Of a stretch of DNA of 64,000 nt, positions 11,306-21,668 are shown piece by piece. A model generated the notes under the pieces. It saw only the letters and a program-made list of their open reading frames with translations, was not told where the DNA came from and did not search any database. Position 1 is the first letter of the stretch, and each line of letters begins with the position of its first letter. Source of the stretch: Pyrus communis (lineage: Eukaryota > Streptophyta > Magnoliopsida > Rosales > Rosaceae); the NCBI RefSeq assembly GCF_963583255.1, contig NC_084805.1, forward strand, positions 7,928,827 through 7,992,826, in the 5' to 3' direction. The position numbers and the translations under genes were made by a program.

Positions 11306-11631
11306 CCTTAAAGTAAGGATAAAACCTTGTACTTTATCTTGTTTTGGCTGGCATTGTAGGTGCTGCTTTGACCATCATATCAAGTGTTATTGTGTTCCAA
11401 GGCTTTTCAAACCTTGTGAAAATTTTTGCTTGTTACAAAATGTGATATCACAAATGTCTCGCGAGTTAGAGGATATCGAGCATTTTGACCGACGATGATT
11501 AAGAACTTTGCAAGCATTTCTTCAACACAAATGAATCTAGTATCTTGCAATTGCGTCTTCACTCTTATAATACTACATAGCTTTAGAAAAAATATTTGGA
11601 TATATTCTATATAACATTCGAAATTCCTCAT
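11306..11631 (-). pseudogene. PIF/Harbinger transposase, N-terminal half (pseudogene)
   Basis: The minus-strand frame gives KLCSIIRVKTQLQDTRFICV followed by EEMLAKFLII, FVISHFVTSKNFHKVLKAL, the helix-turn-helix/DUF8040 region that precedes the DDE domain in HARBI1-like transposases. Downstream it runs into a degraded FYPYFK motif directly followed by AAG/GTAAGT, a good 5' splice site at 11306. In relatives FYPYFK is followed by the CIGAIDG motif, which here lies at 4125. The gene is therefore split at an intron by the insertions occupying about 4200-11290. Confidence 0.7.
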
Positions 11632-11763
11632 GATCCTTATTTAGTACCTTATGTATGTAATTGTATTCGCTTTTATAAATTGGTGGAAATTCCTTAGGAT
11701 CCTTATTTAGTACCTTATGTATGCAATTGTATCTGCTTCTATTAATTGGTTGTTGAGTTACTG
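11632..11763. repeat. 66-bp tandem repeat, two units
   Basis: The block GATCCTTATTTAGTACC plus TTATGTATG(T/C)AATTGTAT occurs at 11632 and again at 11698, 66 bp apart, with a few mismatches. Confidence 0.75.
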
Positions 11764-12178
11764 GGCGTTCAACATTTTACCATTTATGAGAAATGAGAAC
11801 CGATAATGTATTTAGCACTTGAAGTACAGCTTGGATTGCCATAAACATTAACTTAATGGTCTCGTAGTATTCTTGAACTATTTCATCACCCTCCATTTCA
11901 CTTTCTTGTTCATCTTCCTCAATTTCTTTATCCCCTATTTTTCATCAATGTCTTCCTCCTCCAACATGTCTTCCTAAACTATGTCATTACCCTAGCTCAT
12001 TCATATTTTGGGACACTGTATGTAGAGAATCACCTAAGAAAAGTACATGAATAGAATTCTAGTTGGTAACAATCAACATGTCTTCAAATTAAAGCCATGC
12101 ATTGATTCAAAATTACAATACTCATAAAATGTTCAAGCCTAACATTCTAAAAAATATTGAACGTATTAACAAATAAGC
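11764..12178 (-). other. Harbinger relic, linker between transposase and Myb ORFs
   Basis: The minus strand contains a decayed acidic frame (EEEDIDE-like, about 11990-11880) that may be the 5' end of the transposase ORF. The rest is non-coding AT-rich sequence. Confidence 0.35.
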
Positions 12179-13170
12179 CTAAATCATGTTGTACTGTATC
12201 CACTCAAGGTGCTCTTCTGGTGACATTTTTAAGAATGAATTTTTTACACCCAACTTACGAATCGAAAGGACCGCTTTGTAAAGAGCAGAACTATCCAAGT
12301 TTGAAGTCTCCTTGATTGCATCCCACACATTGTTTTTCTTTTCTGTCTCCCTCTCTCTTTCTCTTTTCTCCATTAGGCTATGCATTCCTCGAGCTCCATT
12401 AGCAATTGCCTTAATTGAGTTCATACCAACATAAAACTTTTTCAAGTAGAGTTGCTGGAGTGATGGTCTCACCTGAGGAACTATTTTCTTCATTGTCTAT
12501 TCTAATTTTCCTTCTTTGAGGGAGTTTTGTGTTAGCATGCTCCAAATTGTGTACAAGAAAAGGGAAGTGTAGTCATCTTTCTCAGCTTGACTCTGCACAT
12601 CTGTGTCATTATTGTCATCACTAACTTAGTCTTCTATTTTGGCACTTGTATTTTCTCCCCCTCGATATGTTCTAGCATCAGTGTCTTCATCCAATTCAAC
12701 CGAGTTGTTCTCAACAACAATTCCATTGCCAAATACAATTATCAAATCATAGTAGTTTAGAAATGTATCGGTCCAAAGGTACCTCTGGTTTGTGTGGGAC
12801 TGGGAAAACATATAGTATGTTAGTAGCACAAAAAGTAGGAAAATGAAACTTTTCCAATATCCATTACTTCATTGCTAGCCGAAAATCTTTTTGAGACAGG
12901 ATCCCACCCAAATCCAAAACTTTGACGCAAAAATTTAGAAATATGTTGATATCGTTGCTTCATCCATCTCAGCCAACTAGTATATTGACTATAATTTTTG
13001 CTGCACCCGAGTTTTTCATTAAGAACAGAAAGTATCCTCATTTCTACTAATTGCTTGCTAAACGAACCATTAGCATGGCGCCATCCTTGCTTGGGAACAT
13101 CAACTATTAGTTCTAAGAGAAACTCAATTGGGACTAATAGCTCGATGGACCGGCGAGAAAATTGACCCAA
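12179..13170 (-). pseudogene. Myb/SANT-like ORF1 of the PIF/Harbinger relic (pseudogene)
   Basis: Three minus-strand segments in different frames form one Myb/SANT-like (Myb_DNA-bind_3) protein. 13170-12820: FLLELIVDVPKQG, NGSFSKQ, LNEKLGCSKNYSQYTSWLRW and FGFGWDPVSKRFSAS, a trihelix-type DNA-binding fold. 12829-12626: TDTFLNYYDLIIVFGNG, DEDTDARTYR. 12493-12179: VWDAIKETSNLDSSALYKAV and FLKMSPEEHLEWI, the usual C terminus. PIF/Harbinger elements normally carry such a DNA-binding ORF1 beside the transposase and both proteins are needed for transposition. Frameshifts and a truncated start show it is dead. The start abuts a GC-rich inverted-repeat-like end near 13155-13187 (reverse complement GAGCAAGGAGCTGGGG) that may be the element terminus. 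Confidence 0.7.
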
Positions 13171-13379
13171 TAGCCCCAGCTCCTTGCTCTAGCCCATGTG
13201 GGCGATTGGGCAGGGGGGCCCAGTGAGAGGCCCGGCTCGAATCGGTGGCTTGAGAGCCTGAGGCATGTGTGATGCATGATTGACATCAGGGTAACGTAAG
13301 CCACGTTTAAAAAAAATTACGTCAGGCGCGTGTCGTTCACTTGCTCGTGGGGGCGCATCATTGACAACTTTTCAGTAGG

Positions 13380-13640
13380 TGGGGCCCGCGGTGCAGACGG
13401 ATGAAATGTTACCGTTGGTGGGCCACATGGTACGACGTCATCCGTTGGATTTCAATGGTTAATTTTTCTGGACCGTTGGATTTTCAACAGTAAAAAAAAA
13501 ATTCAAACCTTCCCCAATATTAGCCGTTGGATTTGAGATTAACGGTTCACATTATTTGCCTTTATAAATTAAAAAAAAAAAGAATTCACATTAAAAAATT
13601 CTGAATGTTATCGTTGTGCCACGTGGCACAATCTGGAGGG
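13380..13640. repeat. Left subterminal repeats of Harbinger 2
   Basis: Degenerate direct repeats of GGCCACATGGTACGACGTC, GTGCCACGTGGCACAATC and CCGTTGGATTT blocks. Related CACATGGCACGACG blocks occur at the other end of the element. Confidence 0.55.
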
Positions 13641-13878
13641 TTGGATTTCAAAATTTTTTTTAATTCAACGGCAAAAATTAATTAAGTTAATAAAAAAATG
13701 TTAAAAATTAATAAAAAATCCGAATTTTTTTTTAAATTAAAAAAAAAAAGATTTTACTGTTCTGTAAATACCTTCTCATTATCTTCTACCTTACACCACA
13801 ATTTCATATTTTCTCAAATACTTTCAACCACATTCCAATCTTTCTCTGAAAGTTTCAATCCAATTGGTTTCCAACAAA

Positions 13879-14946
13879 ATGACTAATTATGCAGGTACGA
13901 ATTGGACGCGAAGATGTTACGTTGTGTTCTTCCTGGGTTGAAATTACTCATGATCTGATTGCGGGTAATGAGATGCAGTTCCGATAAATGTGGAGTCTTA
14001 TTCACCATTTTCTTGAGAAAATTGGTGGGAAAAGAACCAAAGAATCGATGTCCAGTCATTAGAGAATATTCAGCCAATTGTTTAGTCTTCGGAGAGACGC
14101 CTTGGCACAAGTTTGTAGTAATCTTCAAAGTGGGGAAAATTTAGCAGATCAAGTAACAATATATTATTTATTTGTTTGTACTATACCCAAATGTACATTA
14201 GCTACTTTGATTATAATTATTTCTTCTCGCGCATTGTGAAGACACTTCAAGCACAAGCTTGGTATAATGCCAAAACCAAAAACAAAAACAAATCATTCAC
14301 CTGGTGGGATTGTTGGAATATTGTCAAAGATTGTCCTAAATTCAAAGTTGTGCCTGTTGGTCCAGAGGTTGTGATGAACAACACCCCTCTACACTTTACG
14401 CCTGATCATGCCTCGCATGTTCATGAAACCAACACATAAGAAGTGCCGGAAATGCCCCCTGAACAAGCGTCGGGGTCGACTTGTTATCCAATTCGGCCTT
14501 AAGGCAAGAAGGTTTCAAAGAGAAAAGGGAGTGCTTCCAAGAATGATTATGCAAAATATATGGAAGAACTTGATCGCTAGGATGAATTGACTTTGGCATG
14601 GGAAATGTCTAAATTTGAGGCTGATAAGGCTAGAGATGAGGCAAAAGTTGCAGCTGTTGAAAGATTATTTCAAGCTAATGAGAGACAAAGAGAGCTACTT
14701 AGGCAAGAAAGGGAAGAACTTAAAGAAGAAAGAAGGGCTCAACAAGATCGTGACATTATGAAGGAGTTTGTAGAGGTGATGTCTCCGAATTCTAAATATT
14801 TTTGGAATTCGGAGAAATCAGACGTGGTGCGAATGAGGTGTGTAAAAGAAGCGAGAGCAAGAGGAGATGGTCCTAGCACCACAAGAGGAGATGATCCTAG
14901 TACCACAAATTGGTTAGGTGATGATTTTCCATTCACGAGGGACTAG
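13879..14946 (+). pseudogene. Harbinger 2 ORF1: Myb/SANT plus NAM-associated C-terminal domain protein
   Basis: The plus strand, with frame changes, begins MTNYAGTNWTREDVTL and runs through CSSWVEITHDLIAGNEMQF, IHHFLEKIGGKRTKESMSS, a second block KSFTWWDCWNIVKDCPKFKV, and then a charged coiled coil WEMSKFEADKARDEAKVAAV ... RQRELLRQEREELKEERRA ending DIMKEFVEVMSP. This is the common plant ORF1 often labelled glutathione S-transferase T3-like or NAM-associated, a DNA-binding helper of ALP1-like Harbinger transposases. The internal TAA/TAG stops (for example near 13987 and 14578) and shifts make it a pseudogene. It faces the transposase (opposite strand), which is usual. Confidence 0.72.
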
Positions 14947-15119
14947 GGAATTTGTTTTTAATCCGAGCCCATAATATTCCAATCACCTTGGGTTGTAATT
15001 TCTTATTTATTGAATAGAGTACTTTATGCTGTTTCCAATTTATTGAATTTAGTACTTTATTTAAACTAAGAGTATATTTATTTAATTTGGTAATTTATTT
15101 AAACTAAGAGAATCTTTAT

Positions 15120-15290
15120 TCAAAGGACATAAACACACCAAATAAAATTACAAAAACATACCAAATAAAATTACAAACACACCAAATAAAAAAAAAAACT
15201 CACTAAATGAACTTAAAAAACACACCAAATTAAATTAAATAAACACACCAAATAAAAACAAACACACTAAATGAACTTAAGTTTCTTGAG
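15120..15290. repeat. Irregular AAACACACCAAATAAAA repeats
   Basis: At least six imperfect units of ACACACCAAATAAAA or ACACACTAAATGAACTTA lie between the two convergent pseudogenes of Harbinger 2. Confidence 0.7.
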
Positions 15291-15354
15291 TTTGTTTCAA
15301 TTCCCACTGGTGCTATATCAAGTCAATTTGTCGGGCATTGTGCATATATGGGAC

Positions 15355-16490
15355 CTAAAGTAAAGTATATCGTTGAATGAGCCTTTCATTGTAACGTTCA
15401 TCCCTTTGTAATGGCTCGTGTTGCATGGGTTCTTTGGTGGTGTCATGAGCACAATAGATTTGTGTTATGGAATTGTTCATCGTGTCTAGCTCATATTCAT
15501 CAACGACATCATAATCGTACTCATCTTCCACAATCATGTTGTGAAGAATGATGCACATCATCATGATGGATTGAAGAAACTCTAAATCAAACATTCTGGC
15601 AGCACCCCTTACAATTTCCTAATGAGCTTGGAGGATACCAAAACAACGCTCCACATCCTTCCTATACCCCTCTTGACAGCTTGCAAAGTGTTTTGACAAA
15701 TGATGACCACCTTGGGTAAATGCCATCTGCTAGGTAGTATGGCCTGTGGTACTTATGTCTGTTGACCCAATATGTGACTCTTAGTACTTTTCCTTGCAGG
15801 ACATCGTTGAACACTGGGGATTGGGTAAGGACATTGAGGTCATTTTGTGCTCATAGAAAAATGAAAAAGTGTGCCAAATTCATGTATCAAATGATGCCAC
15901 TGTCTCCAAAATGATACTTTTTGCTCATTTTCTGTGCCATAAGCTCTTTGCCATGCATTTGGACATTTTTTCCAAGTCCATTGCATACAATTGATGTTTC
16001 CAATCATCCTAGGAAAACCTCGCATCTCGCCCTTCTTCAGAAGCCTTTGCAAGTCCATCTCAGTAGGTACTCTGTGGTGTAGATAGATTTGATTACAGAG
16101 CAAAACCTCATCAGGGACTCAAAAATGGTTGATTTCCCCATCTTTGCTATCTCACCCATTTGGTTTGCAGATGCTCCATATGCAAGCATTCGTAAGGCAA
16201 CAATAATTTTTTTGCTTAGGAAGGAGACCCATAACACCAAAAACATCATTCTTTTGTACAAAGTAAGAATCATGGTTGCACATAGAAATCATGATTTTGT
16301 TGAACAAATGTTGTTCCATTCTAAAATGATGTCTAAAGTACGTATCAATGTTTACGGAATGGCTATGCCTGGAGATCTGAGCCACAGCTTGGATGACTCG
16401 ATGGGAATGTGAGGCTCTTTGGCTTCTTGCTTCGTCATCTCTCATTCTATGCTCCTCATCCTCATCCTCATCCATCTCATTTTCGCCCAC
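15355..16490 (-). pseudogene. Harbinger 2 transposase (ALP1-like, DDE_Tnp_4), pseudogene
   Basis: Four minus-strand fragments in different frames line up in order. 16490-16152: acidic leader then YFRHHFRMEQHLFNKIM. 16273-16037: RMLAYGASANQMGEIAKMGK followed by STIFESLMRFC, the helix-turn-helix. 16103-15840: RGFPRMIGNINCMQWTWKKC, the first catalytic site, where relatives have D in the IDCMHW motif and this copy has N. Then YYLADGIYP near 15730 (second D) and 15594-15355: LQSIMMMCIILHNMIVEDE (region after the glutamate). Several frameshifts break it, and the D-to-N change would inactivate catalysis on its own. Confidence 0.75.
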
Positions 16491-16688
16491 CTAGAGATTG
16501 AACATTCATTCCCCTTACTTAAACAATTCTTTCTCTTACTCATTGATTTCCCACAACATCCTTGAAGAAGACATTGTAAGAAGGAAGCATAAACTATGAA
16601 TAATGATAGAGATTTTGATTTTGGTGTGTGATTTCGTAGGATGGATGGTGGGTTATATGAAGGAAAAAGAAAGGATTAGGTTGTAGAT

Positions 16689-16950
16689 AATGCCACATGG
16701 CATGCCATCATTCGTTAAAAATCTGATTGAATTCTATCCTCAAAGATTGTAAACAGATTGTGACACATGGCGTGACGTGATTGGTTAAAAATCTTATAGG
16801 AAATCTATCCTTAAAGATTCTGAAAACGTAACGACACATGGCACGACGGCATTGGATAAAAATTTTATCGAAATCTGTCACCAAAAATTATCTTTTCGGA
16901 TAATGACAAGTGGCACAACGACAACGATTAAAAATCTTATCCGAAATTAC
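16689..16950. repeat. Right subterminal repeats of Harbinger 2, about four units of roughly 70 bp
   Basis: Units start GCCACATGGCATGCCATC, GACACATGGCGTGACGTG, GACACATGGCACGACGGC and GACAAGTGGCACAACGAC, each followed by ATTGGTTAAAAATCTTAT-like sequence and a TCCTTAAAGATT-like block. They resemble repeats at 13380-13640. Confidence 0.7.
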
Positions 16951-17144
16951 AAATAAAATTATTTTGTATTATTTTATAAAATAAAAAATACTAATATTTT
17001 ATTACTTATTGCCATGGCTCTTCAGTTAGAGGTGGAGATGTAAAAGATAGTTACTGTTCATTAAAGGCAGTTACTGTTCACTAGGGGAGATTCAATAGTA
17101 AGTTGCCCTATGGGGCCTTCCTCACGTTGGAATTGCTCTAAGGA

Positions 17145-17879
17145 AGTATTGCTTTCTATGGAGGATCATTGGTTATACTGTTTACCTATTCTTTGAGGTA
17201 AATCTCCCCTTTCGAAATTAGAGGAAGCTAGCACTAACTTTAATTTTTTTAGCAAACACATATTATTCCAAAAGGGTTATGAATCATTTTTAACATATAA
17301 CAAACTAGATGAAAAATCACGTAAAACCTGTATTCCGAGACATGGTTGATAAAATCGATGAGTCCTTGTCTTGCAAACTATAAAATCGCAGAATAAAAAG
17401 AAAAATTATGTAATCAAACTTTTCATTCATAATGAATCATTGAGAAAAACACATAGCATATAGAAAGGTTTTTGAAGAAGTTGTTCGCATTCTGCAATCG
17501 GCTTTGAATGAGGAATCTGGTTGACACATGGAGGAGGGGTGCCTGATTTGTGAGGGCATTCGATATTTATACTTCACACTCTAGAAGACATCAAAATCAA
17601 TAAATTTATTGAATCTAACTAATTCCCTGACTTTTTCTTTTTTATATTTTTTATATTTTTTTTTAATTTTTTTTTTAAATTTTAAATAAGGTACGATATT
17701 CATTAAGACGAATAAAACATACAAGTTGAGGATAAAGTGCATATATGGGTCTCGATAAAAACCTTATCGGGGATTTCAACTCGATCTAAGGAGAAAAGAG
17801 TGTCCCGCACAAATAACTATCCTTCAGATGTAAGGGAAACATTACAATTGATTATCTTCTAATGAAACAACTAAAATCA
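17145..17879. other. No recognised feature
   Basis: AT-rich DNA with a T-rich block at 17634-17690. I see no gene or bounded repeat. Confidence 0.5.
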
Positions 17880-18223
17880 AATCTGGAGGGTCTCCTTCCC
17901 AGGGTGCTTTGACGGAAACACAGTCCCATACGAGCCAATCTATGGGCAACGTTGTTTGCTTCCCGATGCACAAACTGCAGCATAACACCATTTATACCAT
18001 GCAGAGCTCATCTGATGTCATTGCTTATGGGTCCCAATAATGAATCATCTTCCTCTTGCCGACTCACGGCTACAATGGCCACACTCGAGTCCCCTTCCAA
18101 TACCACATTCGAGGTAAAGTTTTGACGTTCAAGTAAAAAAGTCCACAGCTCTTCTAGCCCCATCCAACTCAGCATGAAGAGGAGATGATACTTGGCACAT
18201 ATGCCCTGACTTTTTGAATACAC
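17880..18223 (-). pseudogene. RNase H-like (RVT_3) domain fragment
   Basis: The minus strand reads LEGDSSVAIVAVSRQEEDDS, ISNDIR and, past a change of frame, HGINGVMLQFVHREANNVAH, RLARMG. This is the C-terminal half of the plant RNase H-like domain (with the acidic EGD and the HREAN...AH(R)LA motif) found in LINE-derived and At1g65750-like proteins. It stops shortly after, with DPPDLI as in family members. The N-terminal half and any reverse transcriptase are absent, so it is a fragment. Confidence 0.65.
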
Positions 18224-18339
18224 TCAGATTTGGAAAGCCATTTTAAAAATATGGATTGAATACCACCAAACTTTGAATGACTCTTTATAACTCTAAATTG
18301 AATACAACCTGTTTTAGAAACTGAAAGCTTTACTTTTCT

Positions 18340-18520
18340 GTAGAAATATTCCTCTTCATTGATTAAATAATTATTACACTAAGTTTGATACATAGAGCAA
18401 AGGCTATGTACAAAACAGATCATAACAAACTAGCTAATTACATACTCATTTCACAACATGATTGGTTGACTATATTAGAAGACTAACTAATTGTCATGAC
18501 TTGGCATCTTCATCTTTACA
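18340..18520 (-). mobile_element. Copia-type 3' LTR remnant
   Basis: On the minus strand this starts TGTAAAGATGAAGATGCC and ends GAGGAATATTTCTACA (TG...CA, 181 bp). It is directly preceded by the purine tract CTTAAGGGG, where a polypurine tract is expected. About 87 bp of upstream internal sequence remain (18521-18607) before a different repeat begins. It looks like the end of a copia element cut off by the next insertion. Confidence 0.5.
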
Positions 18521-18607
18521 CCCCTTAAGATGAGCTTGGAAGAACTAAGAGTTCCAAGAGAGAGATTGAGTTGCTAAATAAAAACCTATTTTTGGACAAT
18601 GACTTGG

Positions 18608-19675
18608 TGTCATGCCCTGGACTTGGGATCGGTAAAAAATAACCTCGCATCCGAAACATGAGGTAAAAACTAAATAAATAAAAGAAAACTGAAACGGGAT
18701 GGAAAATTAAATTCCACTTATAAAAATAAACTCAAGAATTCTTAACAAGGCCAAAATAAATAAATAGATATTCTAGCCTCACATCTAATCTGATCTTATC
18801 TCATCTACCTTCTTGACGGTCTAGTTTGTAAACCTACGTAACAATAGAGGGGTGAGCTTTAACAGCTCAGCAGGGACATAACCTTACCACAGTAAATTGA
18901 CAATATTAAATTAAGTATCATGACATCGTATAATGAAGTATCAAATCATTACTAATAACAATGCATAGTGCAATGCTTCTTCATCTATACCAGTTAATCC
19001 GTATTCTATACTTATACCACTTGATCCCTGTGAATGCGAATTTCTTCCTCCTTGATATTGGAGAAAATTGCACCTACAAAACAAATAACACCTTAGGTCA
19101 AGGCCAAGAGCCTCACGAGCCCATATTGAATGGTTGGGGGTCCTGGGGGGGGGGGGGGGGGGGAGGGCTTTGGCCGAAGAATCTCCGATGCCAAAGTTAG
19201 AATTTTGAGGGAAAAATGTTTGTAGAATTTAGATAATTTAGCAAGAGAATTGGAATTGGGTTTTGGAGAGAATGAGAGGGCTTTTATAGGGGTGTGGTCG
19301 ACCTCCTTGGGTGAGAGAGAACCGGCCACTTGACTCTCTTTCTGGGCTAGGTTCTTGATTTGTGTTTAATTGGGTATAATTGAATAATTAACTAATTAAT
19401 TAGCCAATTAATAGAATAATTTCCTAATTGATTAGCTAATTAATATAATAAAAAGGGAAAGATTTGGGAGTTACCTTGTGGAGAGGATTTGATGAGGATG
19501 ATGAAATAAGTTTTGAATTGTTACCTATTTTGGGCACTTTTGACTTGGTTGCGGGATGATTGCCCATTGCTCGTGCGTAGAAATCCCGATATGCCTCAAG
19601 GGTATTTTTGTCATTTTTATCCAAAAATTCATGTGTCGCCTCTTGATTATTTTTGCCTCCACAAATGCCCCTACA
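18608..19675 (-). mobile_element. Probable gypsy-type LTR, perhaps solo
   Basis: The minus strand starts TGTAGGGGCATTTGTGG and ends AGTCCAGGGCATGACA, a TG...CA element of 1,068 bp. It includes the GGTGAG-type and CTGCTGAGCTGTTAAAGCTC text common in plant gypsy LTRs. The flanking 5-mers CTTGG and CCTAT do not match, so the boundaries or solo status are not proven. It contains a 19-G run at 19145-19163. Confidence 0.45.
19145..19163. repeat. Poly-G run (19 G)
   Basis: An uninterrupted G tract inside the LTR, flanked by further G-rich sequence. The exact length is likely to be unreliable. Confidence 0.9.
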
Positions 19676-20593
19676 CCTATTGGGCTGCTCGTAGGAGGGC
19701 AGTAGGTGTAGAGATCTTCTTGCTTTAGGAAACGTAGGATTGCTTCCTATTTTGATGTTAATTCCCTCTTTAATTCGAAATTAGATCCTTCTAGGAAAGG
19801 GAAATAAATTTCTCTGAAAGCTTATTTAAGTCCACCTTAAGTGGATTATTAAATCAACTTTGGAAAGCGATTTATTATACCTTACAAGAGAGAGAAAACT
19901 AGAGGATATTTGTTCCCCCTAGCAATCTTCTACACTTGCCTGTGCAAATGACCGTCTTTAGTTGCTTTTTTTGTCTTCTTCGCGCAACACTGAGGTAAGA
20001 AAAAAAAAAAAAAATTTCCTTATTTTGTTCTTGGATAGTGCTGATGTGGGGCAGCTGTCGGGGTGGTGCGACACATCGGCTGGCAGGGGCTAGAAGTCGG
20101 CTTGGCATAGGTTGAGGAAATGTTGTGGCAGGGACCACTGCTTGGGCTGCTTGGTTTGGCTAAAGCTAAGGGCAGTTGTGCGGTTGGGGCCACATATTGA
20201 GGTGTTGGGGCGAGGTGCTAGGCGAGCTACATGACTCATGTCTTTTGGGCTCTTGGACCTGATTCGGGTCAAGTCGGTGATTGAGAGAAACAAGGAGGTC
20301 ATGGGCTTCATGGGTTGTTGAAATGCTGGGCATGCAGGCTTCATGCCTACTGGTTTGAGAGAAAAATAAAGGAAAAATTGATATGGATTGAGCTCTCTTA
20401 CTGAGTACTGTGAATGGCGTTGGTTGCTTAATCCTTTTCGCCGGGAAAAATAGGGACTGCTCCTAAGAGATGAGGTAAAAAGGATCAAGGCGGATGCATT
20501 AGCTCGTCTGAACGTTATTGTGGAGCCTACTATGAATGAAGGTAGAAATAAGAGATCTTCCCCGTCTACTTAAGAAATGCTGGTTAAGAAAAA
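19676..20593. other. Gypsy element non-coding region upstream of the antisense ORF
   Basis: No LTR boundary or gene was established. GC content is higher than in neighbouring intergenic DNA, and the sequence leads into the plus-strand ORF at 20594, so it may hold that ORF's promoter or leader. Confidence 0.35.
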
Positions 20594-21668
20594 ATGAAGA
20601 TTTCCTCCGCTGCTTGTGAGGGTCCGCCTGCTATCGAAAGGCCTGTGATTGACATGACTTCTTCCAATGGGAAGAAAAATGAGGCTGCTAGATTTGAGCA
20701 TGTGGCGCATGCTATGTCGAGAATGGCTAGTATAATTGCTGATAGGATTGCTCAGCGTAAAGGTCCTGTCATGCGTCCAATGTTGAAATTTGTACCAAGA
20801 TGTCTGTTGGGAGTTAAGTCTGGTTCACCTTTGGAGAGGCTTGCTATTATGAAGAACAATAAGGTGGACATTACTGCTAAAGTGGCACCAAGGCCTACTC
20901 TCTCTGTTGTTGAGATTGATTCGCCTGTTAGGAAGGAGGAAACTGTTCGCGTGGGCAACTTTGAGAAATCCACTAAGCCTGCTTCTGGGGAGGCTGTTGA
21001 GATTTGTGTGCTTTTGAAACTAGATCTCCTTGAAGACATGGACGCTTGTACCAAGTTTGTTGATGGCGTTAGAAAGGTTGTTTTCCCAAGTTCCTTTGCA
21101 AATCATACAACCTAATATAGATAGCCTGCTCTGCTTGATATGATGTAGATATAGCAAAGTTGCCAAGAAGGTGGCGAAGACTATGGTAGTTGAAGCTTGT
21201 TCCTAGGCTGAGGAGATCAAAAGGTTGGATTATGAGCTCGTTGCTTTGAAGGGGTCTAATATTTCTGCCTCCATTTCTCTACGGCTCAAGACTACTCGCC
21301 AATAGATCGTTGACTTGAAGACCAGGCTTGACGCGATCCAAGTTAAGTATGAAAGTGCAGAAAAGGAGATTCGATGGTACATACCTGAAATTCAAGGATG
21401 AAGAATTGATTGCTGCTTATAATCAAGTGATCCACTTCAAGAGAATCGTCGATAGGCTTGAACCCTAAGTGTTGGAACTTCAAGGTGTACTAAAGATCAA
21501 CGAAAGTCTGAAGAAGGGAGTGGATGAGCTGCAGTGCGTCCATGTTGGTCTGCTCAAGGAGAATGAGCAGTTGAAGGGTGAGAAGGATAAGCTCAAGGTT
21601 TTGAGACCTTCTCTATTTTTCCAGAAGACATGCTTGCTTTTACTTTTGAGGCTTTCATTGGTGAAATA
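20594..21668 (+). pseudogene. Extra (accessory) ORF of a Tat-like gypsy element, antisense to pol
   Basis: 20594-21115 is open for 173 residues (MKISSAACEGPPAIERPVID ...), containing FEHVAHAMSRMASIIADRIA and ending near VDGVRKVVFPSSFANHTT. Beyond a stop, shifted frames continue as a long coiled coil: AEEIKRLDYELVALKGSN, VDLKTRLDAIQVKYESAEKE, AAYNQVIHFKRIVDRLEP, VLELQGVLKINESLKKGVDE and LLKENEQLKGEKDKLK. It lies downstream of, and opposite in strand to, the pol pseudogene at 23133-26290. Plant Tat-lineage gypsy elements are known to carry additional ORFs between pol and the 3' LTR, in some lineages in antisense. The function of such ORFs is unknown. Stops and frameshifts indicate decay. Confidence 0.55.

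Larger units (their letters stand above)
13195..17142. mobile_element. Second PIF/Harbinger-type element, decayed
   Basis: It contains an ORF1 pseudogene (plus strand) and an ALP1-like transposase pseudogene (minus strand), with related subterminal repeats on both sides (13380-13640 and 16689-16950). The right end, inverted, reads GAGCAATTCCAACGTGAGG and is followed by TAA, the 3-bp target expected of Harbinger. I could not fix the left terminal repeat, so the left boundary is approximate. Confidence 0.55.

Noticed and set aside
16689..16950. CRISPR-like spaced repeats
   Set aside because: The repeats are imperfect, spacing is homologous rather than unique, and they belong to the ends of a plant transposon.
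19145..19163. Functional G-quadruplex or regulatory element
   Set aside because: A homopolymer inside a decayed LTR, prone to sequencing error; no gene nearby depends on it.
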